A stretch of 15,817 nt of DNA from the NCBI GenBank assembly GCA_002498285.1, contig DAGU01000003.1, positions 9,831-25,647 on the forward strand, written 5' to 3'. Source of the DNA: Methanomassiliicoccus sp. UBA386. Its GTDB lineage: Archaea; Thermoplasmatota; Thermoplasmata; Methanomassiliicoccales; Methanomassiliicoccaceae. Shown piece after piece: positions 6,620-12,547 of the stretch (its first letter is position 1; every line of letters begins with the position of its first letter). The translations under genes and the position numbers were made by a program. The notes under the pieces are model-generated. The model was not told where the DNA came from, did no database searches, and was given only the letters and a program-made list of their open reading frames with translations.

Positions 6620-7237
6620 ATGCAACGCAAGAAGATCGGACTGGCCCTGCTAGCATTGGCTGTGGTAGGGCTCTTTGCGGGAGGCGCCGTATACGCCTAC
6701 TTCCAGGACTATGAGAAGGTCGAGGGCAATCAGCTCACCGCCGGGACGTTGGACCTGACCTTCGGCACGACGCCCGTGCCCGTGTCCATAGATCCGGTAT
6801 ACCCAGGATGGGGTACCACACTGCATCCCGATACCGTCGCTGCTGCCACTCAGACGATCATGGTGACCAATAGTGGCAACATCGACGGCCGGCTGTCGCT
6901 AACGCTTATGGACATCGTGAACGACGACAACGGCCTCACAGAACCGGAGGAGAAGTATAACCTTGTCCCTGGTGACACTCCCGACTCGACCGGCCTCGCT
7001 GGCGAAGGAGAGCTGGGAGCGTATCTCATGTTCTCGGTCGACTACAACGGTGTCGAAGTGCTTGCCCCTACCACCCTGAACGATGCTGTGGGCGAAATAG
7101 ACCTGGGAGCACTGGCGCAGGGCGCGTCTGGCACCGTCACCGTGCACTACTATGTGCCTGAAACGGTGGGAAACGTGATACAGAGCGATATAGTCAGCTA
7201 CAGCCTCGTCCTCATCCTGGACCAGGCTCCAGCATAA
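6620..7237 (+). CDS. TasA/camelysin-like secreted fibre subunit with SipW-class signal peptide
   Basis: A 205-residue secreted protein. The N terminus is a SipW-cognate signal peptide: MQRKK, a hydrophobic core at residues 6-24, a likely cleavage site after VYA (residue 26), and then YFQDYEKVEGNQLTAGTLDL. The YFxD...N..TAGTLDL pattern is the hallmark of TasA/CalY-type substrates of a dedicated signal peptidase. The rest is a beta-sandwich-like domain with a PGW turn (residues 62-64), an IMVTNSGNIDGRLSLTL strand pair and a terminal strand pair VSYSLVLILDQAPA. In Bacillus such proteins form the biofilm amyloid-like fibre, and archaeal relatives form donor-strand-exchanged bundling pili; by analogy this is the structural subunit. 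The M73 peptidase label attached to this family is probably not a real activity, and no catalytic motif is visible. It is first in the operon. Confidence 0.8.
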   Translation: MQRKKIGLALLALAVVGLFAGGAVYAYFQDYEKVEGNQLTAGTLDLTFGTTPVPVSIDPVYPGWGTTLHPDTVAAATQTIMVTNSGNIDGRLSLTLMDIVNDDNGLTEPEEKYNLVPGDTPDSTGLAGEGELGAYLMFSVDYNGVEVLAPTTLNDAVGEIDLGALAQGASGTVTVHYYVPETVGNVIQSDIVSYSLVLILDQAPA

Positions 7238-7284
7238 ACGGTTTAGAGGTCGGCCAACCGGCCCCCAATCCCTTTCAACTCCAT

Positions 7285-7290
7285 GGAGGG
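7285..7290 (+). promoter_or_regulatory. Ribosome binding site deciding the signal peptidase start
   Basis: GGAGGG, five bases before ATG 7296, fixes the start of the signal peptidase gene there rather than at the in-frame GTG one codon upstream (7293). Confidence 0.7.
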
Positions 7291-7295
7291 ATGTG

Positions 7296-7787
7296 ATGAA
7301 CAAGCGTAGGCTTGGCAATGTAGCATTAGTGATACTATCGGTGGTCGTAGCCGTGATGCTCCTGTCCCTACTGGCCGGCTATCGTTTCGGCTCAGTACGA
7401 TCTGGAAGCATGGCCCCGGAGATGGGGATCGGGGATCTCGTGATCACCGGCCCTGCTGGCGCCAATGACATCAAGCCCGGGGACATTATCAGCTACCGCG
7501 CCCCCTCCGGCGAGATGTTAATCTGTCATCGCGTCGTGTCCGTGGATCAGGGCGCCGGGCACGTTCAGACCAAGGGCGATGCCAACGAATATCCTGACCT
7601 CGAGGCGGTACCCTTTACCAGCATTGTGGGAAAGGTCGTCTTCCACATCCCGCTCCTTGGCTACATCGTCTCTTTCCTAGGCAGCCTGTACGGACTTGCT
7701 ATCATTGCGCTCGCCGGCATGAGCGCGTACCTGTACAGCGGCCGGTCCGGTTGCAAAATGCAGAATGAGGGGGGCGGATGGCAGTGA
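7296..7787 (+). CDS. sipW: Signal peptidase I, archaeal/ER (SipW-like) type
   Basis: A 163-residue membrane protease that removes signal peptides on the outer face of the membrane. An N-terminal membrane anchor spans residues about 8-28. The catalytic serine is Ser38 in VRSGSMAPEMGIGDLV, the general base is His78 in ICHRVVSVD (His in place of the bacterial Lys), and the conserved acid is Asp95 in TKGDANEYPD. That Ser-His-Asp arrangement marks the S26B ER/archaeal/SipW class. A second hydrophobic segment at about residues 117-150 ends the protein on the membrane. Its position directly after a gene with a SipW-class signal peptide (58 bp gap) strongly suggests that it matures that protein. A general housekeeping peptidase would be expected elsewhere in the genome. 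The stop overlaps the next gene by 10 bp, implying translational coupling. Confidence 0.92.
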   Translation: MNKRRLGNVALVILSVVVAVMLLSLLAGYRFGSVRSGSMAPEMGIGDLVITGPAGANDIKPGDIISYRAPSGEMLICHRVVSVDQGAGHVQTKGDANEYPDLEAVPFTSIVGKVVFHIPLLGYIVSFLGSLYGLAIIALAGMSAYLYSGRSGCKMQNEGGGWQ

Positions 7788-9202
7788 GGCACAACTGGAA
7801 ATACCTCTCCATCCCCGCTGCCGTGTTGATCGCCCTGATGGTGCTGAGCCCTGGGATCCAGTGCTACCAGGCTGATCGGGAAACGATCTCCGCCAACCAT
7901 ATCGCCGCCCATGCCCCCACTCTATGGAAGCAGACGACCCAGGCTGATTTCCAGCTCGGGACGACCATGCAGACAAACCTCACCATGTTCCCCGACAGCA
8001 TCGTACTGGATAAGGCACGCGATATCCCATCGACCGTCTATGCCTTCACAGGCGGAGGGACGGCGAGCTTCTATCAATACTCTGTTTCGGCGAACGCATG
8101 GACCGGGGCGCCAGATGCCCCTGGCCCGGTCGGGGAGGGCGGCAAGATCGCCTCTGACGGGCAGCGCTACATATTCGCGTTCCAGGGCGGCGGCAGCTCC
8201 GCGTTCTGGCGCTTTGACGTTTACACCAGCATGTGGACTAGCCTGGCCAACACTCCCGGTCCAGTCAACTCCGGCTCTGACCTGTACTTCGGAGGGGGCA
8301 AGATCTACGCCCTTCAGGGCGGGGGGAGCAGCGCGGTATGGGCGTACAACATCCTGACCGAGACCTGGACCGCGGTCCCCATCACTGGAACGCAGCATCC
8401 CATGGGCCCCGGGGCATGCCTCGCCGTGGCTGGCTCGTCGATCTATGTCCTGCGTCCCGATGCCCCCAACTTCATCACCGTTCCCAAGAGCGGCGGGGCC
8501 TGGACGACGCTCACCGCTCCCATGGCGGCCGGCCCCGGGGCGGACATGTACGCGACCACGGGCAACGCCATCTACGTCCTGTTCGGGGGCGGCACCAACC
8601 TCTTCAGTTCGTACACGATCAATATCAAGACCTGGAAGACCTTCACTGATACGTCTGCCCCTATCAACGCAGGCGGCGGTCTGGCCTTCCAGCCCACACC
8701 TGCTCCGGCCCATCTCTATGCCTTGGCAGGGGGATCTACCACTGGCTTCCACGGGTGGGCATACACCACCACGGCGCCGGGGCCTGCATGGGGGACGCTG
8801 GCACCCATCCCCGAGGCGGTAGGCGCGGGGGGCGGTCTGACCTATATATACTCAAGCACCGGCCAATATCTCGCCAATGGCCTCTTCATCTCCAGCGTAT
8901 ACGACGCTGGCAGGAGCGGGGAGGTCCTGAACGCCCTCATGTGGGATGTCGACGTACCTAACCTCGTCAACCAGGCGATATCCGTCCAGATACGCGTGTC
9001 CGATACCCTGGAAGGCCTCTCATCTGCGCCGTGGACCTTGCTTCCCGCCTTCCCTGCCGTCGTGCCCGGGACTAGCACGTATTACGCGGACCTGAGCGGC
9101 ATCAGCGGGCAGTACGTCCAATATGAGGTGGGAATGAGCACGCTGGACCTGACGACCACCCCGACCTGTTACGAGGTCCGGCTGTATCATACGGGGGTAT
9201 GA
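7778..9202 (+). CDS. Secreted kelch-like six-bladed beta-propeller protein
   Basis: A 474-residue exported protein. Residues about 8-30 form a hydrophobic signal segment. Six repeats begin near residues 85, 131, 176, 222, 265 and 313, spaced 43-48 residues. Each has an (I/L)YAL-like strand, usually GGG, an aromatic strand, a conserved W (as in TETWTAV, SMWTSL, KTWKTF) and a proline/glycine turn, which is the kelch blade plan and predicts a six-bladed propeller. Repeats 2 and 3 are nearly identical at their heads (QGGGSSA), a sign of recent blade duplication. Residues about 366-474 form a separate beta domain (FISSVYDAGRSGEV, SVQIRVSD) like the sugar- or protein-binding modules of surface proteins. 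There is no C-terminal anchor, so it is either released or docked on the fibre or on the next protein. GAGGGGGGCGG abuts the ATG. An enzymatic role such as galactose oxidase is unlikely because no catalytic motif is seen. Confidence 0.75.
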   Translation: MAVRHNWKYLSIPAAVLIALMVLSPGIQCYQADRETISANHIAAHAPTLWKQTTQADFQLGTTMQTNLTMFPDSIVLDKARDIPSTVYAFTGGGTASFYQYSVSANAWTGAPDAPGPVGEGGKIASDGQRYIFAFQGGGSSAFWRFDVYTSMWTSLANTPGPVNSGSDLYFGGGKIYALQGGGSSAVWAYNILTETWTAVPITGTQHPMGPGACLAVAGSSIYVLRPDAPNFITVPKSGGAWTTLTAPMAAGPGADMYATTGNAIYVLFGGGTNLFSSYTINIKTWKTFTDTSAPINAGGGLAFQPTPAPAHLYALAGGSTTGFHGWAYTTTAPGPAWGTLAPIPEAVGAGGGLTYIYSSTGQYLANGLFISSVYDAGRSGEVLNALMWDVDVPNLVNQAISVQIRVSDTLEGLSSAPWTLLPAFPAVVPGTSTYYADLSGISGQYVQYEVGMSTLDLTTTPTCYEVRLYHTGV

Positions 9203-9203
9203 G

Positions 9204-10643
9204 ATGAGAAACAATGCGCGCAGGTCCTGCTCGATCAAAATAGGAACCTCCTTCATCCTCATGGTCCTGCTGTTAACGACGCTCACGGTGGTACCCATGC
9301 CCTCCGGGGCGGCCGACGACGCCGTCGACCTGGAGCTCGGCGGGCAGGGGAGCACCCCATGGTCGTTCGAGCGGCTTAAGCCGGGAGACAATGGGACAGT
9401 GCCCGTCATCCTGGTCAACAATGGCGTGGAGGCAGCATACGTTACCATATGGTTGTCGAACATGGTCGAGGCCGATGGAGGCGGGGATGGCGCCATGCTC
9501 TCCCAGTACCTCCTCCTCAGGCCGAGGTCGCCCCTGCTCACGACCAGCATGGACCTGCCCGCGGCCGTGCGTGACCTCCCCGCCTCGCCTGAGCAAAAGG
9601 CCCTGACGCTGGGGCCCATCCAGGCTGGTGCCGCTGTTGAGCTCTTCTGGGACTGGGAGTTCTACGACGATCGAGGGCCACAGAACGAGGCGCAGGGCGA
9701 CAGCCTCAGCTTCGACATGAACTACCTGCTCACCTACGCCTCAGCGGTGACGAGCGACTATAATGTCGTCTTAAGTATCCTGGGCAGGGAGACCGTGGTG
9801 TCCGTTAACGCCTCGGGAACGGTCACCCAAAGCGTCGCCGCCGCCAGCCCTAACAACGAGGTCGTCCTCCACATTGAGGCAGGGACCCGCATCATTGCCA
9901 ACGACGGCATTCGCCCGACTACGATAACCCTTCGGGCCCTGGACCAGGATGACGCTCCTTCCCTCCCGTCAGGGTACTCAAAGATCGGCGCCGTGTATGA
10001 GATGCGCGCACTGGCTAATGATGAGGCAACGGAGGCCAGCCTGGTCGGGAACGTTACATTGACCGTCCGGGTCGATCCTCTTGGCCTGCCTTCCACCACG
10101 CGCTCCCTCGCTCTCTTCGAGGCCGCGGCCGACGATTGGACAAGGGCGGAGGGATCGAACACTGTCTCCTGGGAGGCGTCAGGCCGCCTCACCGTCCTCG
10201 GCCGCTATGTCGTGGGGGCATCGGGGCAGGCGGAGGAAGGGGTCCCCTTCTTCCTCGCTCTCAACGCAACCGCCAGGCCGATGGCTCGCGATTACTGGTT
10301 CTGGCCGTTCATATTCTTCACGATCTCAGGCGCTTCCGCCGAGGTCGAGGTACAGCTGATCAACAACGGCGGGGGGGACGGGACATGCATCATCGTCGCG
10401 GAGCTCGACGGCCGCTATGCCGCTCACCAGGCGGTAACGCTGAATGAGGGGGAGACGGCCAATGTGACGCTGCTGGTCGATGAGATCCCGGACGGAGGGC
10501 ACAACATCGGCGTGACCGGTAGAACGCTGGACGTCACAAGAGCTCTCTGGATCAACTGGGTCCTCATCGCGGCCATCATCATCACGGTGGCGATCGTGCT
10601 GTATGTATGGAGGCGGTACGGGAGGAAGGACGAGACCAAATGA
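9204..10643 (+). CDS. Membrane-anchored multi-domain surface protein with TasA/camelysin-like first domain
   Basis: A 479-residue type I membrane protein. Residues 1-37 are a signal peptide ending PSGAA without the SipW motif. Residues about 40-192 look like a divergent TasA/camelysin sandwich (LKPGDNGTVPVILVNNGV, then SLSFDMNYLLTYAS, echoing the fibre subunit's terminal strands). Residues about 193-350 resemble the ZU5-like module of archaeal surface proteins (LPSGYSKIGAVYEM, VTLTVRVDPLGLPS, then ALFEAAADDWT). Residues about 360-445 form a CARDB-like strand domain (VEVQLINNGGGDGTCIIVAE, DGGHNIGVT). A helix (WINWVLIAAIIITVAIVLYV) and a basic tail (RRYGRKDETK) hold it in the membrane. It begins 1 bp after the propeller stop. 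By position and build it is the likely cell anchor or assembly base of the fibre. The domain names rest on pattern resemblance and have not been searched. Confidence 0.7.
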   Translation: MRNNARRSCSIKIGTSFILMVLLLTTLTVVPMPSGAADDAVDLELGGQGSTPWSFERLKPGDNGTVPVILVNNGVEAAYVTIWLSNMVEADGGGDGAMLSQYLLLRPRSPLLTTSMDLPAAVRDLPASPEQKALTLGPIQAGAAVELFWDWEFYDDRGPQNEAQGDSLSFDMNYLLTYASAVTSDYNVVLSILGRETVVSVNASGTVTQSVAAASPNNEVVLHIEAGTRIIANDGIRPTTITLRALDQDDAPSLPSGYSKIGAVYEMRALANDEATEASLVGNVTLTVRVDPLGLPSTTRSLALFEAAADDWTRAEGSNTVSWEASGRLTVLGRYVVGASGQAEEGVPFFLALNATARPMARDYWFWPFIFFTISGASAEVEVQLINNGGGDGTCIIVAELDGRYAAHQAVTLNEGETANVTLLVDEIPDGGHNIGVTGRTLDVTRALWINWVLIAAIIITVAIVLYVWRRYGRKDETK

Positions 10644-10654
10644 CATAACGCCGT

Positions 10655-10689
10655 GAGGGCGATGGGGAACCCAGGTCGCCATCTCCCTC
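10655..10689 (+). terminator. Stem-loop just after the fibre operon
   Basis: GAGGGCGATGG (10655-10665) pairs with CCATCTCCCTC (10679-10689) over 11 positions with a single mismatch, with a 13-nt loop, starting 12 bp after the last stop of the operon. No T run follows, so it is better read as a 3'-end-stabilising or processing structure than as a classical terminator. Confidence 0.4.
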
Positions 10690-10762
10690 GGTCGATGGCC
10701 GGGAGGTAGCGTTCTCCGAGGGTGCCCATCTCACTTGGTCCGCTAGCACGTTGCTGCTGGCC

Positions 10763-10792
10763 GGCCATCTCCCTATCTCGTAGGGATGGGCC
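10763..10792. repeat. Imperfect inverted repeat
   Basis: GGCCA-(TC)-TCCCTA, a 5-nt loop TCTCG, then TAGGGA-TGG-(G)-CC: 11 base pairs with a 2-nt bulge on one side and a 1-nt bulge on the other. It lies in the gap between the fibre operon and tRNA-Pro. Its purpose is unknown. Confidence 0.35.
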
Positions 10793-10952
10793 CAAGTCAT
10801 CGGGAACCAGTTCCTGAAGTGGTCCACCGGCCAAGGCGGGCATTCGGTGGCCCGACTCTCGCTCGGCCTCTTTGATCGTATGAGCTGGCAGATCCTTTAT
10901 GAATACAAGTCAGGGCCATATCGGGAGGATGATGTATGAGAATTGAGAAGAA

Positions 10953-11028
10953 TGGTGGGTCTGTCCGAATTTGAATCGGAGTCACCAGCACCCCAAGCTG
11001 GAAGGATACCAAGCTACCCCACAGACCC
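10953..11028 (-). tRNA. tRNA-Pro (anticodon GGG), 3' CCA encoded
   Basis: On the minus strand a complete cloverleaf can be folded. The acceptor stem is GGGTCTG/CAGACCC. The D arm contains TAGCTTGGTA. The anticodon stem CCAGC/GCTGG holds the loop TTGGGGT, with anticodon GGG at 10992-10994. The variable loop is 4 nt and the T stem TCCGA/TCGGA holds the loop TTCAAAT. The discriminator is A (10956), followed by an encoded CCA (10953-10955). GGG reads CCC and CCU proline codons. There is no intron. It lies 36 bp after the Rpo10 stop on the same strand, with its own probable box at 11055-11061. Confidence 0.95.
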
Positions 11029-11054
11029 GTGGATAAAGGGGTTATTACGAAGAG

Positions 11055-11061
11055 GTTTAAG
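11055..11061 (-). promoter_or_regulatory. TATA-like box for tRNA-Pro
   Basis: The minus-strand sequence CTTAAAC lies about 27-33 nt upstream of the mature tRNA 5' end, the normal distance for an archaeal TATA box with a start at or a few bases before the tRNA. It lies inside the gap after Rpo10, so the tRNA need not depend on the ribosomal operon. Confidence 0.5.
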
Positions 11062-11064
11062 AGC

Positions 11065-11256
11065 TTATCCCAGAGGGATGACCTCGTCTACGAGGTCAGC
11101 ATGGGCGACGATCATGCGGCGGCAGCAGTAACGCTTCAGTCCGAGGTCGTCGAGGACCGTCTTGGGGTCCTCCCCCATCTGTACCCGTTTGAGGTACGTG
11201 GGGTAAACGCCTCCTATGACCTTGCCGCATGTGAAGCACCTTACTGGGATCATCAT
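11065..11256 (-). CDS. rpoN: DNA-directed RNA polymerase subunit Rpo10 (RpoN)
   Basis: A 63-residue zinc-binding subunit of archaeal RNA polymerase, homologous to eukaryotic RPB10, which helps assemble the Rpo3/Rpo11/Rpo2 platform. MMIPVRCFTCGKVI at the N terminus and KRYCCRRM further on provide the four zinc cysteines (Cys7, Cys10 and the CC pair). The start at ATG 11256 is chosen because AGGTGA, overlapping the uS9 stop, lies five bases upstream. A GTG at 11265 in the same frame would add MSF but has no such site. ATG 11253 is also possible. It follows uS9 directly, the standard archaeal order. Confidence 0.97.
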   Translation of the reverse strand: MMIPVRCFTCGKVIGGVYPTYLKRVQMGEDPKTVLDDLGLKRYCCRRMIVAHADLVDEVIPLG

Positions 11257-11261
11257 GAAGC

Positions 11262-11663
11262 TCACCTATAGGACTTCTGTCTCTTCTTCCTTGCGCCACG
11301 TCCCTGAGGCTTCTTGGGAAGCTTCCTGCGCGGGTCGCTGATGAGCAGGGAGCGGTCGTACTGCTTGAACACGCTCTCCAGCTCCTCATCCTTAAGGAAG
11401 TCCACCAGGCCCTTGGCGATCGCGGTGCGGCTCGCCTCGGCCTGCCCCATGAACCCTCCGCCCTGCACGTTGACGCTAACGTCGACGCCGGACGCCTTGT
11501 CGCCGGCCAGGGTCATGGGTTCCATGATCTTGAAGCGGGCGATCTCGGGGGTGAAGATCTCTATAGGTACATTGTTGATGCGGAGCTTGCCACTGCCCTT
11601 GCTGACGACGGCCCTGGCGATGGCCTCCTTCCGCTTTCCGCTGGTGTTAATTACTTCTGCCAT
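11262..11663 (-). CDS. rps9: Small ribosomal subunit protein uS9
   Basis: 133 residues, the normal archaeal length. N-terminal INTSGKRKEAIARAVV, central GGGFMGQAEASRTAIAKGL and the basic tail ending KKRQKSYR, which reaches the P-site tRNA, are all intact. GAGGTGATC lies 3 nt before ATG 11663 and overlaps the uL13 stop (4 bp gap), so the two are probably coupled in translation. Confidence 0.98.
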   Translation of the reverse strand: MAEVINTSGKRKEAIARAVVSKGSGKLRINNVPIEIFTPEIARFKIMEPMTLAGDKASGVDVSVNVQGGGFMGQAEASRTAIAKGLVDFLKDEELESVFKQYDRSLLISDPRRKLPKKPQGRGARKKRQKSYR

Positions 11664-11667
11664 ATGA

Positions 11668-12087
11668 TCACCTCACCCTGGACCCAAGGTGCTCGGATAC
11701 CTCCCCGAGCGTGACATACTTATCGGTCCATACGTTGGTGGCTGACTCGACCTTCATCATCTCAGCGGCCGCCAGCTCCTTGGGGACGCCGACGAACACC
11801 TGGAGGTTCCTGTAGACCGCCCGGCCATTGGGGCGCTTGAACGGGATCATCCCGCGAACGGTCCTCTTCATGATGAGGTCGGCTCTCTTGGGGAAGAACG
11901 GTCCGTTGATGATCTTTCCCCTCTTGTACTTTGCATAGTAGCGGTTGAGAACCTCATCCCGAGAACCGGTGATGACGGCCTTCTCGGCGTTGACCACGAC
12001 GACCTCGTCCCCATTGAGAAGACGCTTGGCCACGTAGGTGCTGAGCCGGCCCAGTACATGTCCTTCTGCATTAATGACGACGACCAT
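11668..12087 (-). CDS. rpl13: Large ribosomal subunit protein uL13
   Basis: 139 residues, the archaeal length. VVVINAEGHVLGRLSTYVAK at the start, then the NGDEVVVVNAEKAVITGS strand-turn and the TVRGMIPFKRPNGRAVYRNL core are diagnostic. Archaeal GGGGTGATC lies 3 nt before ATG 12087, inside the end of eL18 (5 bp gap). Third gene from the 3' end of the ribosomal/RNA polymerase operon. Confidence 0.98.
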   Translation of the reverse strand: MVVVINAEGHVLGRLSTYVAKRLLNGDEVVVVNAEKAVITGSRDEVLNRYYAKYKRGKIINGPFFPKRADLIMKRTVRGMIPFKRPNGRAVYRNLQVFVGVPKELAAAEMMKVESATNVWTDKYVTLGEVSEHLGSRVR

Positions 12088-12092
12088 CTAGA

Positions 12093-12455
12093 TCACCCCA
12101 TGATCCTGACCTTGTTGCCGGAAGGGTTCTCCTTCACCAGCTCAGGTATGGTCATCCGCTTGCCCCCCGCCTCGTCGATGGCCTTGGCGGCCGAAGCGGA
12201 GAACCTGAACGCGGCGACGGTGACCTTCTTGTTGATGCTGCCGGCGCCCAGGACCTTGCCTGGAACGACGACGATCTCCCCGTCCTGCGCATATCTCTCA
12301 AGCCTGCTCAGGTTGACCTCGGCCCAGTTGCGGCTGGGCTTCTCCAAACGCTGAGCAATGTCTCGCCAGATGGCGGCCTCCCCTTCCCGGGTTTGCCTCT
12401 TCAGATCGCTGATGAGGGCTACCAGGTTGGGGTCCGTCTTACGAATGTTCTTCAT
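12093..12455 (-). CDS. rpl18e: Large ribosomal subunit protein eL18 (L18e)
   Basis: 120 residues, the archaeal length. MKNIRKTDPNLVALISDL, then WRDIAQRLEKPSRNWAEVNL, VVVPGKVLGAGSINKKVTVA and the terminal SGNKVRIMG match the family end to end. Start ATG 12455 follows GAGGGAGT. The open frame continues upstream through the promoter into the helicase gene, but a box at about 50 nt upstream argues against that extension. First gene of the operon. Confidence 0.97.
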   Translation of the reverse strand: MKNIRKTDPNLVALISDLKRQTREGEAAIWRDIAQRLEKPSRNWAEVNLSRLERYAQDGEIVVVPGKVLGAGSINKKVTVAAFRFSASAAKAIDEAGGKRMTIPELVKENPSGNKVRIMG

Positions 12456-12499
12456 TCTGACTCCCTCGACATTGTCGTAGAAGGCGCTAACGGGCAGGT

Positions 12500-12513
12500 G
12501 TCTTATAAAGATT
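12500..12513 (-). promoter_or_regulatory. Promoter of the eL18-uL13-uS9-Rpo10 operon
   Basis: The minus strand reads GAAATCTTTATAAGA here: a purine-rich BRE-like stretch followed by a consensus archaeal TATA box (CTTTATAAG). Counting about 25 nt puts the start near 12480 and leaves a leader of about 25 nt before the eL18 ATG. It lies in the 92-bp gap after the helicase stop. Confidence 0.75.
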
Positions 12514-12547
12514 TCCCCCTCTGGAGGAGGGGAGCCAGCATGCTTCA

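Larger units (their letters stand above)
10644..10952. other. 309-bp intergenic region with two inverted repeats and a promoter-like end
   Basis: The region holds the operon-distal stem-loop, a second imperfect hairpin at 10763-10792, and an 11-nt direct repeat GCCATCTCCCT (10678-10688 and 10764-10774) shared by one arm of each hairpin. Near the right end is a TATA-like CTTTATGAATA (10893-10903), followed by GGGAGGATG (10923-10931) and a 12-codon frame from ATG 10936. No gene of convincing length is present on either strand. Confidence 0.4.

Noticed and set aside
7844..7866. Possible lipobox cysteine at the end of the propeller signal peptide (SPGIQC)
   Set aside because: The residues before the cysteine (G-I-Q) do not fit the lipobox, where Gly, Ala or Ser is expected just before Cys.
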